Part shown: positions 22,996 through 34,400 of the stretch, one piece after another
How positions within the stretch are numbered: the stretch's first letter is position 1
How the letters are laid out: each line of letters begins with the position of its first letter
DNA from: Verticillium longisporum
Lineage: Eukaryota > Ascomycota > Sordariomycetes > Glomerellales > Plectosphaerellaceae
Reading direction: 5' to 3'
NCBI GenBank assembly: GCA_019188255.1
Contig: JAETXT010000001.1
Span: 6,572,001-6,636,000 of the forward strand
DNA: 64,000 bases
Notes under the pieces: generated by a model
Seen by the model: the letters and a program-made list of their open reading frames with translations, nothing else
Database searches by the model: none
Told to the model about the DNA's origin: nothing
Made by a program: the position numbers and the translations under genes

Positions 22996-23748
22996 CTATT
23001 GGTCCTTCTCGTCACTACGCTTCTTGACTATGCAGCCAATCTGCTGGGCCACATGGCTCTGAAGCTTCCCGAAGCCGCTCGCAACCCCTTCTCTGTCTCC
23101 CTTCCCCATCTCCTGACTCATCTTGAACTTGCCCTCCAACCGGTCAATGTCAATCTCGATGCCGATGATGCTCTTCCTCAACAGCTCAATGTACTTGTCG
23201 GGAGCATCTGTGACCTTCCAGTCCGTCGGGTGCTCGCCGCCGACGTATCCCATGATGCTCGTCTCGGAATGGCGAGTGAGGTCGGTTATTTGCTTCTGGA
23301 GAAACGCAGAGGTCTCGTCAGACTTGGAGTCGAAGTAGATGCGAGCGCGGCCGTAGACCTGGGCGGCGGCGTAGTTCCACGTCGGCACGACCTTGCCCGT
23401 GGCAGGCTTCGTTTCAGTGTAGAACTTGGGCGTGACATAATGGTGCTGCGCCGTGAAGATGACAAGGACATCTTGTTCTAACACGCCCCCTTTCTCGGGG
23501 TGGGACGACAATTCTTCAATCATGGCCTTGCTGTGGGGGTTCATTCTGGCGAGATGGCCACGAAGACGGCCAGTCTCTGTCTCGCTCGATTCATCGTCGA
23601 CGTCGATGACGAACGGAATGTGACTGGACTGAAGAAACGGGTGCTCCTTGGACTGGATCGCAGTGGTCAACAGTCCGAGGGGGTTGTCTCGGATCAGCTG
23701 CCTCAGAACCACGAGGCTTGATTCTGCATGGACTGCTCGAATATACAT
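22996..23748 (-). CDS. PaiB-like FMN-binding regulator family protein
   Basis: 250-aa intronless gene of the PaiB family (FMN-binding split-barrel; in Bacillus subtilis PaiB is linked to sporulation and protease control). The start is MYIRAVHAESS at 23748. Typical blocks are the N-terminal LVVLRQLIRDNPLGLLTT, SSHIPFVID, GRLRGHLARMNPHSK, VLVIFTAQHHYVTPKFY, VVPTWNYAAAQVYG and the C-terminal GIEIDIDRLEGKFKMSQ. All are intact. The neighbouring divergent gene is PaiA-like, the same partner as in bacteria. Both lack introns, unlike nearly all neighbours. A regulatory role in fungi is unproven; it may be a flavin-binding enzyme of polyamine or stress metabolism. Confidence 0.88.
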   Translation of the reverse strand: MYIRAVHAESSLVVLRQLIRDNPLGLLTTAIQSKEHPFLQSSHIPFVIDVDDESSETETGRLRGHLARMNPHSKAMIEELSSHPEKGGVLEQDVLVIFTAQHHYVTPKFYTETKPATGKVVPTWNYAAAQVYGRARIYFDSKSDETSAFLQKQITDLTRHSETSIMGYVGGEHPTDWKVTDAPDKYIELLRKSIIGIEIDIDRLEGKFKMSQEMGKGDREGVASGFGKLQSHVAQQIGCIVKKRSDEKDQ

Positions 23749-24170
23749 GATGTTTTTGCTTGGGGTTCGGGTGTGAGGAGATCTGATGACACCTTGGAAG
23801 GGAAGGTCTGTTTTGGAGGATTTTTCCAAGCCTTAAGTACCCTCCCTACCCTACATGTCATGCTGGGATGGATGACTCCTTGGCTCCGGCAGCCATCGGC
23901 GGACGGTCGAACACCACGCGGAGAGGGAGCAAAGGCGGACCCGCTCTGGCCCGACAATTCGGCCCACTCAGGGAAGTTGGATTACCAGCAGGGCGCGCCC
24001 TGTCGAATTTCAGCGTCATGGCTGTTGGTATCGGCCAGCTGGCTTCAACGGTTGACGTTATTCAAGACTTCACTTACTTCCACGATAGCCTCAACTTTCG
24101 GCACTCTCAGCCTCTCTCCTCTTCTTTCCTCCGCCCTCAGCAATAAACATCTTCACTCTCGACACACAAC
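23749..24170. promoter_or_regulatory. Divergent promoter of the PaiB/PaiA-like pair
   Basis: 422 bp separating two intronless genes on opposite strands, with a pyrimidine-rich CTCTCCTCTTCTTTCC tract just before the PaiA start. No CGG-N5-CCG site is present. Confidence 0.5.
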
Positions 24171-24722
24171 ATGTCTTCCGCCACCACAACGCCCGCCCCA
24201 GCCCTTCGCCGGGCCACCTTGCAAGACGCCGAAGCGGTGTCGGCGCTGGGGTCCTCCGTGTTCAGCGCCACATTCGGCCACTCAGTCACGCCGCAGCAGC
24301 TCCAAGCCTACCTAGACGAGTCGTACAGCGTCGCGGCGACGGCGCGGGACATTGAAGACACACAAAAAGACATGACAGTGGCCGTGGCGGCGGACGGCGA
24401 CGGCACGACGATCATCGGCTTCGTCCTCCTGACGCGCGGCGGCAGCGAGCCGTGCGTCGACGACGTGGCGTCCAAGATTGAGCTGCAGCGCATCTACGTC
24501 TCGGCGGCGCACCACGGCCAGGGCGTCGGCAAGCTGCTGATCCACGAGGCGCAGAGGCAGGCGCGGGGGCAAGGGTTTGAGCACATGTGGCTCGGGGTCT
24601 GGGAGGAGAACCACAAGGCTGCGCAGATGTATGCCAAGCTCGGGTTCAGCGTGGTTGGCGAGCATGAGTTTGATGTTGGGGGAGATATCCAGACGGATCG
24701 CATCATGCTGAAGAAGTTGTGA
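24171..24722 (+). CDS. PaiA-like GNAT N-acetyltransferase
   Basis: 183-aa intronless GNAT acetyltransferase. The acetyl-CoA binding motif is HHGQGVGKLLIHEA, preceded by ELQRIYVS. The C-terminal signature WLGVWEENHKAAQMYAKLGF, then GEHEF and QTDRIMLKKL, is the one that marks bacterial PaiA spermidine/spermine acetyltransferases. The likely reaction is acetylation of polyamines or a related amine in the cytosol; substrate not shown. The start MSSATTTPAPALRRATLQDA has a good context (ACAACATG). A polyadenylation hexamer AATAAA sits at 24805-24810, 83 bp after the stop. It forms a divergent pair with the PaiB-like gene. Confidence 0.88.
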   Translation: MSSATTTPAPALRRATLQDAEAVSALGSSVFSATFGHSVTPQQLQAYLDESYSVAATARDIEDTQKDMTVAVAADGDGTTIIGFVLLTRGGSEPCVDDVASKIELQRIYVSAAHHGQGVGKLLIHEAQRQARGQGFEHMWLGVWEENHKAAQMYAKLGFSVVGEHEFDVGGDIQTDRIMLKKL

Positions 24723-25249
24723 GGACACGTTTAATGCTGGAGGAGAGAAACTGCGTGGTCTGTCATAGAGTTTAGATTTGGGATAGAGGTAATGGCGATA
24801 GATGAATAAAGATGATTCTGTCTGGCGTTTTTTTTTCTTGTCGCTGGTAAGCATAGTACTCGTGTGCCAGACACAACAACTGTCATCCTCTGTAGCAAAA
24901 ACACACCGCGTCGAAAGGTACAGGAGACGGCCTTCGGACGCTATCGACGACGAACACATCTGTCTGCAGACCGTGACGGAAATTCCTAATTCGGCATCAA
25001 GTGCACCTCTAGCTCCATCATGTCAATCGCACCTTACGATCGACCCATTTTTCTCTGGATGGCCGGGCCTGGCACCAAGGCGCAGGCCAATCCCAGGTGC
25101 GAATTCGCCGAGCGGCCTCATTGAGAACGGCTTCATTGGGACATGTCTTTCAGGGTCTGGGGCTTTCGCACAGGGAGCGCAAGGCGTTCGACTGGAGTCT
25201 AGGCCTCATGTTCGGTGTTGGAGGCCTGGGAGGTGTCTGCGGCCTCCCC
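24723..25249. other. Gene-free stretch downstream of PaiA-like gene
   Basis: An open frame spans 24802-25329 but shows no domain, starts in the 3' UTR and runs into the MITE, so it is not called. Nothing else is seen. Confidence 0.4.
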
Positions 25250-25251
25250 TA

Positions 25252-25510
25252 GGTACAGGGGAGAGACAAAAGAAACGACGGATTGCCGTTATGAGATGTA
25301 CTTATTTAACGTTTCAAATGCTATTATAAAAAGAATAAAATAGATATCAGTAATCTAGACAATGGAAGCTATAGATTTAGTAAACTGCTATTAGTGTTAT
25401 TAAAATTATTATTTATAGTAATCTATAGAAGAAGCAATAGAGGTTAGAAAACCATGTGCTTTGGTGTGAAATCGGAAATCCGTCGTTTTCTTTTGTCGCA
25501 TGACTGTACC
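25252..25510. mobile_element. Complete MITE with TA target-site duplication
   Basis: 259-bp non-coding element. The left end GGTACAG is mirrored by the right end CTGTACC, each bordered outside by TA (25250-25251 and 25511-25512). Inside, the terminal repeats extend imperfectly for about 40 bp: left GACAAAAGAAACGACGGATT, right (reverse complement) GACAAAAGAAAACGACGGAT. The interior (about 25310-25450) is AT-rich with no open frame. A TA duplication with inverted repeats indicates mobilisation by a Tc1/mariner-type transposase. A degraded terminal repeat lies at 8913-8954. Confidence 0.8.
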
Positions 25511-25512
25511 TA

Positions 25513-28458
25513 CCTGCTACCTCACCTAGGTACCTACATAACGTAAGGTGGTACCTAAGGCACCTACCTAAGGTATGGTAAGTAAATATCAGGTGGTTAG
25601 GAGGACAACGTTTGCAAAGCCCTTCATGCATCCGCTGACAAGCCGCAGCTTCGGCCCAACGATGCTGATGCTACCCACGGAATACCGGCCATGAACGCAG
25701 ATCGCATGGGGGGGTCATGCATGCCTCCACAGGTTTTGGCGCGTGGGGAACGTCAAGAACCAAGGCCTCAGCAGCACGCAGCGCATGCTCCTCGTGTCCT
25801 GTCGCGCGCTTGGCCTGGCCCGCACGGCGTCACTTCACTTGGCTGCAGCAGCTTCTGCCCGAGGGGTGCGGTCGTGTCACGACCTGCCCAGCTGGGGTGA
25901 CGAGGCGAGACGGTGATCAGCCGCTGCGGGTGGTGAGGCGGTGTGAGACGGTTGAGCTGTCTTTGCCGTCTGGTATGGGCGTGATTGTTGCATCGTCCGT
26001 GGCTCTGCAGCCAACCCCGCGAAATGCAACCGTCGGTGCGACTGAACCATGTAGCGGTTGGGATTACCATGACAATTTGTATCTCTCCATTCGGGAACCT
26101 CGGAATGGCCATTGATGGTGATGGGCGGGGGACGTCTGACGGAAAACGAGTTAGCACCACAGTGGGCGAGTTGGCACCACAGTGAGCGAGTCCCCTGTGG
26201 TCCACTGCGCGTCGCCTGTAGCCGCCGTGGTCCCTGGCCATTCGGTGGCTCAAGACAAGATCATCAGCGCAGCCACACGCTGTGCCGCTACCTGGTTCTC
26301 CCGCCCACCGTGCCTCCCCAGCTCGGTCAGTGTTCTCTCCTTTTGACAACCAAACACCCACAACTGCAGCTGCACTCTCGGCACCACATCTGGTGATCAT
26401 TTACCGCGGCACACGTACCGAGATGCAACAAGTCTGGCTACGATCCGGATGGGCCACCCATTGGCCTGGGTAGGAGGCACCATCAAACTCAATGGATATG
26501 CCGAGATACTCATGGTCGCCGTACCCTCCTCAGTCCCTCGTGATCGTCACCGACCTGGAGGTGCACTGACAGTACCTGGGAATACAACATGCATTCTCCG
26601 CGTCGACGAGTATGGGGGGACACACAGCCCGCAGTCAGCTCGCATGGCGGCTGCCTACCAAAAGCAATCATGGCAAAGCGGACGACGGACGAGTCTGGGC
26701 CAGAAGGGACCCTCGTCAACGAATCGAATTCCATACATCTTCTCCAGACCCAGCACGCCCCAGACACGGCACGGGAACGAGGCCGCCCTAACTACTTCGC
26801 CGGACCCATGTCGTCGGAAAGCTGCATGGTGAATCGGAGCCTCTTAGACCTCAAGCCTACCCAGCTCGCAGGCCTGCGTGGTCAGATGCCTGGGCGGCCC
26901 CCGGCCTACCATGCCGCACAGCGTCCATCCCGTGCGTGCACCTATGGTACGGCGCCATCCATGTCTGTCGGGGAACCCATCGGGCATTTTCATTACGAAA
27001 CCCCGGACGAGTCGACGTCGTCCTGGCGGGCGTACAAAGCAGGACGACAACGGCACGAGGCTTGGGGAGCGATGCCTGGGGAGCAAGGCCGCCTGCGCTG
27101 TGCATGATCGCACACCACGTGCCTTTCGTTGGTTGGAAGCACAACGGTGACAGAAGGAGAAGGACTTCACGAGACCTCTCTCTCTCTCTCTCTCTCTCCC
27201 ACCTCCTCCTACTCATGCTGGACTCCTACTCATGATGTAAGAAGCATGCGTAAGAGTCGGCGTTCTTCCTACTAATCAGCCACTAGACAGAAACACCCTC
27301 CCCCCTGGAGAGCTCGAGAGACCAACCCCCACACGATCCCTCATCCGGCCCACCACTCCACCACCCCCCTTGGCGGTATCGGTATCGATGTCTTGCGCCG
27401 TGCATTCGGCCTCTGTCACCTTACTTGGCCGGAACTTTCTTCCTCGGTCACTACGCGATCATGTCACCCGGAACGCATCTAGAAGTGCGCAGCCCACCCT
27501 AGCGAGTCCTACCTACCCCTGAGGTTGAGGTTGGGGAGGGGGCGGAGGGGGGCCACGAGACCAGCAAGTCTTCTAAACCCACAGTGTTCGTCCTGCAACT
27601 CGCGCCCAAAGAGGAACCGAACCAGTACCCTCAAAGTACTCCAATGTCACCTGCTGATTCCTTCCCCTCCAGAGCTCGCTTGCTGCCTTCGTTGCGTTTG
27701 GTCTTACTCAGACGTTCATTCAAATAGAGACACGGGAGACATATTGCCTCTATATTCAGCCGCCGTCGCTCGACTCTCAGGCCCGAAAGAAACCCCCCCA
27801 TCCTGACGTCCTCCACCCCCATCACCCTAAGCCCTTTTCTTCCTTCTCGACTCTTCTCCGCTCTCCCCCACCAGAGAGGATCACACTCGGCAGGGTCGAG
27901 CATGACAAGGATGACCCCATCGTCTCACTGCTCTCCATCTCCACCGAGCCCCAGCTCTTAGAGGCTTCCACTTAGCTTCACCTGCTGGCCGTCGTACCTT
28001 GTTCGCTATTGGCGATTGATGACAACAAACGGGTCTTAATGCCTGGATAAGTTGATCACGACACCAGCAACAATACACTCCTCCGGTAGCACCACCCGGA
28101 GGCACAGACTGTCTCCCCGTTGGACCACCTTATAAGCACAACGGATCCCACCCCCCTTCTCCTCTCTCTCTGTTCCAAGTCGACCTGTCTCCGAAGTTGT
28201 TGCGTTCCGGCAGGTGATTGAGAAGAAGAACCCTTGACGTCGGAACTGCCAGCAGCAGTCCCACGCACCTACGCACTGCGCCCATTCCGCAGGAGTTGCG
28301 AGTTTTAATCGCCGCATTCCGGGCCATCACCAACCGAAGCGTGTCACCGTCATCGGGTTCAGTTAGAGCCGATCCCCGGCACGGCGGTTACTCCGCATCA
28401 ACGTCTTGCATCGACTCCGGACCGGATTTCACGTGCGTGTGAGTGAGTGTGTGTGTAG
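25513..28458. other. 3-kb gene-poor spacer and D-LDH promoter
   Basis: It contains TACCTAAGGTACC-type short palindromic repeats (25507-25590), a 20-bp tandem duplication (26148-26187), a CT microsatellite (27177-27199), and the pyrimidine-rich upstream region of the D-lactate dehydrogenase gene (27300-28458). Frames present have no recognisable domain. Confidence 0.5.
26148..26187 (+). repeat. Tandem duplication, 2 x 20 bp
   Basis: Unit GAGTTAGCACCACAGTGGGC followed by GAGTTGGCACCACAGTGAGC, two differences. Confidence 0.7.
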
Positions 28459-30519
28459 ATGCACCGCGCAGCCTTCTGCATGTCGGCCAGCTTTGGCATC
28501 AGGCCCCTCCTTCGAGGGGCCGGCATGAGCGGCCCTCTGCTTGCTGGGCGTGCCACACTACTGCCCTGCCAACGGACTTTCACCACCACTCCTGCACGTC
28601 GCGCAGAGCAGCACCAGGGTTCTGAGCACAGCTCCGAACACCGAGGATGGAACACACGATCCGTCCTTGCTCTCGCCGCTGCGACGGGCACCATTGGTTG
28701 GGCGCTGGCGAGTAGTCGCCAAGAGGCATCTTGGGGCACGTCGCTCTTGACCTCGGGTCGAGGCCCGACGCTGCTGGATGGCAAGCCAGGCCGCCAGCCG
28801 CAGTATGCGAACATGTCTCAGATGGAACGTGTAGGTGCCGTCCTACTCCTACTGACTGTGAACGAGCAAGGATGGCTGACGGCAGTGACACAGGCCTTGA
28901 AGGAAATCGAGAACTCGCTGGGCCAGGAGGACATCATCTCCACCGATCCCGAGGATCTCCATGCTCACGGATATTCAGAGTGGTCATCGACCAACCCTGA
29001 AGGACTCCCTGTCGCCGTCGCTTACCCTCGGTCGACGGAGCAGGTTTCGGCCATTGCGCGCATCTGCAACAAGTACCGCATCCCCATCATCCCTTACTCA
29101 GGCGGTTCCAGCCTCGAGGGCAACTTTTCTGCTCCCTTTGGCGGCATAAGCGTTGATTTTGCCTACATGGACAAGATTATCAAATTCAACAAGGAGGACA
29201 TGGATATCGTCGTTCAGCCCAGCATCGGCTGGCAGGATCTCAATGAGCAGCTTGCCAAGCAGAGCAGCGGGCTCTTCTTCCCCATCGATCCCGGTAGGTC
29301 TTGTGAACAAAACCAAGAGTTTATCCATTCGAATGGCTGCTGAAAAATGAGGACAGGCCCGAGCGCCAAGATCGGCGGCATGATTGGGACCAACTGCTCT
29401 GGAACGAACGCCGTCAAGTACGGCACCATGAAGGACTGGGTCATCAACCTGACGGTCGTCCTAGCCGACGGCACAGTCATCAAGACGAGGAGACGGCCAA
29501 GGAAATCATCCGCGGGCTACAACCTCAACGGCCTCTTCGTCGGGTCCGAGGGCACGCTGGGTCTGGTGACTGAAGGCGAGTAGTCCTCCTGTCGAAGCAC
29601 CCCCGCGCAACGACCGACTGACAGTCTGCAGCTACTCTCAAACTCGCCGTAATCCCGCAAGACTTCTCGAGAGCCGTCGTCACGTTCCCCTCCACCCCCA
29701 GACGCCGCTTCAGCCGACGGCGGGAGGTGCAGAACGGCATCCCCGTCGCCGCCATGGAGATCATGGACGAGGTGCAGATGAAGGTCGTCAACATGGGCGG
29801 CGCCACGGCCCCGCGCGTCTGGAAGGAGCTGCCGACGCTGTTCTTCAAGTTCTCGGGCACCAAGGCGGGCGTCAAGGAGAACATTGGGCTCGTCCAGAGG
29901 ATCACGCGCGCGCATTCTGGCGGCCACTTTGAGTTTGCAAAGGATGAGCGCGAGCAGAAGCTCCTGTGGTCCGCGCGTAAGGAGTCGCTCTGGTCGATGC
30001 TTGCGCTGCGCCGGAACGGCGAGGAAGTTTGTGAGTCGACCCGCCGTCATTATGCCCGCTCGCTACCATCCTGGCTTGTTCCTCGTTTTTTTTTTTTTTT
30101 GTGACCTGGCGGGTATAGCTTCATGAGACTAATTATACGTCGTAGGGAGCACTGACGTGGCCGTTCCCTTTAGCCGCCTCGGCGAGCTCATCGAGGTGAG
30201 CAAGAAGGAGATGGACGACCTGGGCCTCTTCGCCAGCATCCTCGGCCACATTGGCGACGGCAACTTCCACGAGAGCATCATCTACAATGCGCAGAACCCC
30301 GACGAGCGCAAAAAGGTCGAAAAGTGCGTCAAGAACATGGTGCAGCGGGCCCTCGACATGGAGGGCACATGTACGGGCGAGCACGGCATCGGCTGGGGCA
30401 AGAAGGAGTCGCTGCTGCTGGAGGCGGGCAAGGACACGCTCGGTGTGATGAAGGCGATCAAGTGGGCGCTGGACCCCCTGTGGATCATGAATCCGGGAAA
30501 GATTATGGATCTCCCTTGA
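28459..30519 (+). CDS. DLD1: D-lactate dehydrogenase (cytochrome), mitochondrial
   Basis: 587-aa FAD enzyme oxidising D-lactate to pyruvate with electrons to cytochrome c. Exons are 28459-28830, 28894-29293, 29357-29575, 29632-30030 and 30146-30519; phases close. The N-terminus is Arg/Ser-rich (a presequence, cleavage near [10 protein letters not shown]), followed by a hydrophobic segment [16 protein letters not shown] as in inner-membrane-anchored Dld1. The FAD-binding PCMH domain has [15 protein letters not shown] and [18 protein letters not shown]; the C-terminal domain has [10 protein letters not shown] and [10 protein letters not shown]. Intron 3 (29576-29631) is GC-AG (AAG|GCGAGT). At 29699-29725 the residues RRRFSRRRE replace the expected DAASA-like text, and the next frame reads DAASADGG, which suggests a pair of compensating indels. 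The enzyme is otherwise intact. Confidence 0.93.
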
Positions 30520-31407
30520 AGTGTCGAGGGACAGAGGCAAAGCATGGAGGACGCGCGAGTCCGGTCTACCGCTGCTCGACCATCTGGCTCTTGCATGGGT
30601 TCAGCAGAGGAGCAATCGTTGTTGGTGGGTCCTATTCTGTCTTGTCAGACATGATTGATTCTGTCCTCCGATCATGAGGTTCATCTCGCATCTTGGCAGC
30701 GGAACGCACAGAGGATGGGAAGTGGTCAGGTAGGGAGGAGCATTGTAGGGGTATCAAAAAGCGGTTTGCTGGTTGCTATTGCCAAGGTGTTGCGGTCTGG
30801 CGTTCGGTGCATGCTAATTGTTGCACATGTCAGGGCTGCGTACATGGTGATAGACACATGTCAGGGCTGCGTACATGGTGATAGAATGGAAGGGGACGCA
30901 AGCAAGGCTGGCAGTCGATGAGCCACCGACCGCCATCAGCTCTCGTATGTCACTTCCTCCTACACCTGGGGTACCTCGCCTTGCGTGCAGCAAGTGAATG
31001 CGTCGCTTGGAAGAGACTGAACCAAAAACTTTGAGCTCCGACAGACGCTGACAGCCACAGTTCGGATGCCCCATCTGCAGCCGCAGGCAAACACGTGAGT
31101 ATTTTCTCTTATCACTGGAAGAGGGTAAACGTGGTTTGCCTCTCGAACAACAGTGTCGCCTGTCGTGATCTTTTAAAGCTTCTTTCCCGTTGTGTTTGCC
31201 TGGACTCTCTCTTGTCACTATCTCTTTCTTCCTTCCTCTTGGAGCAGTGAATCACAGAGAACCGCCGTCACCTCTTTCCCTGCTGCCTTCTGCTCCAAGC
31301 AAAATCCCCAACATCTACCCTGCCTCCTCTTGGCTAACGACTGAACTCAACACAGCTCCCTTCCCTTAGCCAGCACCAACTGACCCAGGTGCTGATGGCT
31401 GGCTGAC
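30520..31407. other. Intergenic: D-LDH 3' region and RdRP promoter
   Basis: No gene. It contains a 2 x 31-bp tandem repeat (listed separately) and a CT/TC-rich leader just upstream of the RdRP start. Confidence 0.5.
30824..30885 (+). repeat. Tandem repeat, 2 x 31 bp, identical
   Basis: Unit starting CACATGTCAGGGCTGCGTAC and ending GGTGATAGA, present twice head to tail without a mismatch (30824-30854 and 30855-30885). Confidence 0.8.
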
Positions 31408-34400
31408 ATGTCCCTCATCACGATGGATTCTCCCAATAAGCAAGCCAACGGCACGCCACCCTCGAAGGTATCAAGGACTCCACGTGGAGGAAGACTGACG
31501 CATCACCGGCAGCCCTCGGGCATTTCAGCACCTGCCCAGCGCCCCGGACAAGAAGACTGGCGAAGATGGCCCCAGATCAGCGTCAGGCTACGAGGCCTCC
31601 CGATCATCAGTGTCCAAGACATCCACACCGAGTTCACCAAGTACGGCAACATTGTCTACATCGAGCACTTTGAGGGTAGGCAAGGCCAGCCCACCGGCGA
31701 AGCCCGTGTCCGGTTCGAACCACCTCCTGTGACCCCATTCTGGTCCAACGGCCGCTACGTCTTCGTTCGAGTGAACCTGGCCCCTGCCCAGGCGGCGGTT
31801 CCCATTCGCATCGAACTCGACCCGCCCTCCCACGCCTTTGGGGCCATTCGTAGCACGGTCAACTCGCGGCTATTCTATCCGGCAAGAATGACCTTGGACA
31901 TCAAGACGCTGGAGTTCAGTCCTACAGGTAAAGGGCCCGAGATCATGCCCAGGAAACAAGTGGTTTCCCAAGGTCAGGGCAACGACCCCAAGTGTATCCG
32001 GCTGAAGGCCGACTTTCGAAACAAAACCCTCGCGATTTACTTCCCCATCTCCGTAACGCCAGACGCCGAGTTGGGCCAAGTCTTTGGAGAGGAACCTTGC
32101 GACAACGCCATCCGTGAATACAAGATTCTGATTGACCTCGCTCATATGCGGCGTGCGTCGCTCGTCGATCTCGGAAATGGCGATTTCCATCTCACGATAC
32201 CCCTTCGCTATCCGCCAGCGTACTACTTCAAGAACCAAGATATAGCTCGCAGTTTTGAAGCCGACAGGCTCATGTGGACCGAGAACGACCAGTGGGTGCG
32301 CGCCTCTCATGTCCTCGACGACAATGACCTCCCCCAGGACTACAGTCTCGGCCTCCTTAACCAGTGGGATGACCCAAGCTTCATCGACATTGGCCGCTGG
32401 ACGACGTTCCGCATGCGGCTTGATGCTCCTGGCCAAGACCTTCGCAATCTGACAGGGGCCCTTGAAGACCTCAATATCGAGCTCACGCGCCTTGACAAGA
32501 GCTCAGAACTACCAGATCAGTTGTGCCTCATCCCGGCTGAGAACCAACCAGTTCGAAACAAGCCCGTCAAGACTTCCAAGCCAGATCCGAATGATGATTG
32601 GCTTTCCTTGATGCATTCGAATGCCACTTCTTCACCCACAGCGAGATTTTTTGACTTTGCCGTGCAGTATCAGCTCGAGGTCTGCATCTCTCGTGGCATC
32701 CTCTGCGAATACAAGCTGTCGCAGGAGTTTCTAGATCGTCTCCGAGGTCTCCAGCAGGACCGCGCCAAATGGATACTGGAATACTTTGCCGACCGAGGCA
32801 AGGCCGTCGAGCAGCCGATGGACATCTTTGAGAGCCACGAAGCCAACTGCTACTACCCCAACCCGGTGGTGCCTCACTACTGCGCCATCGTCCGAAAAGT
32901 CGTCGTCACGCCCACGACCATCTACCTGAGTTCTCCTGGCGTCGAAGCCAGCAATCGCGTGATACGAAAGTACCAGCACGTCTCTGACCGCTTTCTCCGC
33001 GTCCAGTTCACGGACGAGCTCACGCGAGGCAGAATCAGCACGCGAGCCAAGATGGAGCTGGACCACTATGTGTTCAAGAGGGTCTATCTAACCATGATCA
33101 ACGGCATCCGCATCGGCGACCGCCACTACAAGTTTCTGGCGTTTGGCAATTCTCAGATCAGGGAATGCGGTGCCTACTTTTTCTGCGAGACGGCCCATCT
33201 CAAGTGCACCGAGATGCGTCAATGGATGGGCAATTTCAACCACATACACATTGTGGCCAAATTCGCAGCCAGACTGGGACAGTGTTTCTCTACAACGCGC
33301 GAGATTCGCAGCATTCGGGCCCCCAACATCCAGATCATTCCCGACATTGAAAGAAACGGCCATTGCTTTACAGATGGCGTTGGCAAGATCTCCTCTTTCC
33401 TCGCCAGCATGGTACTAGAAGAGATGGGCCTCGAGACAGTCGAGACGCCGTCGGCCTTTCAGTTTCGCATGGGCGGCTGCAAAGGCGTTCTTGCCGTATG
33501 GCCCGAGGCGAAGGGTATGTATGTGCACATTCGGAAATCGCAGGAGAAGTTCAAGGCGACTTTCAACGGCCTCGAGATTATTCGCTGCGCGCGGTTCTCC
33601 GTGGCCACCCTGAACCGCCAGACCATTACGATCCTCACATCCCTGGGCATCAAGTCAGAGGTCTTTATGGACTTGCTTCAACGACAGCTCCATGGCTATG
33701 AGAAGGCCATGAATGACCAGGGTGCCGCTGCGGTTCTCCTCGGCCGTCACATTGACGAGAATCACACATCGCTGGCGCTCAGAGACCTGATCAACTGGGG
33801 GTTCATGCGCCATGATGTCCAAGAGCCCTTCGTCCTCACCATCCTGCAGCTCTGGCGGGTGTGGTCCATGAAGCTGCTACGGGACAAGGCACGCATCGTG
33901 GTCGACAAGGGTGCTTTCGTCCTCGGCTGCGTCGATGAGACGGCAACCTTGCGAGGCCACAACAGGGCGAGCGAAGGTCAAACCACGTCGAGAGACGTGA
34001 CACTGCTGCCTCAGATCTTTCTTCAGATTCCAGATTCTGACAAACGAAATGCCTTCAACGTCATCAAGGGCGTGTGCATTGTCGGCCGCAACCCTTCACT
34101 GCATCCAGGAGACATCCGCGTTGTGGAAGCTGTCGACGTGCCTCAGCTGCGTCACATGAAGAACGTGGTCGTCTTTCCGAGCACGGGCGATGTCGACGTT
34201 CCGAGCATGCTCTCTGGAGGCGACCTGGATGGCGACGACTTCTTCGTCATCTGGGATCCGAACTTGATCACTCCCGTGTGGAACTTTCGGCCGATGGACA
34301 ACGTGGCGCCGCAGCCAAAGGTCGTTGATCGGGACGTCAATGCAAAAGACCTCAGTGAGTTCTTCGTCAAGTATATGCGCAATGACTGCCTGCCCCTCAT

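Noticed and set aside
24802..25329. 175-codon frame after the PaiA-like gene
   Set aside because: Begins inside the 3' UTR at the polyadenylation hexamer and ends within the MITE; no recognisable protein text.
26589..27107. 172-codon frame in the 3-kb spacer
   Set aside because: Starts with GTG, overlaps similar-length frames on both strands, and has no domain.
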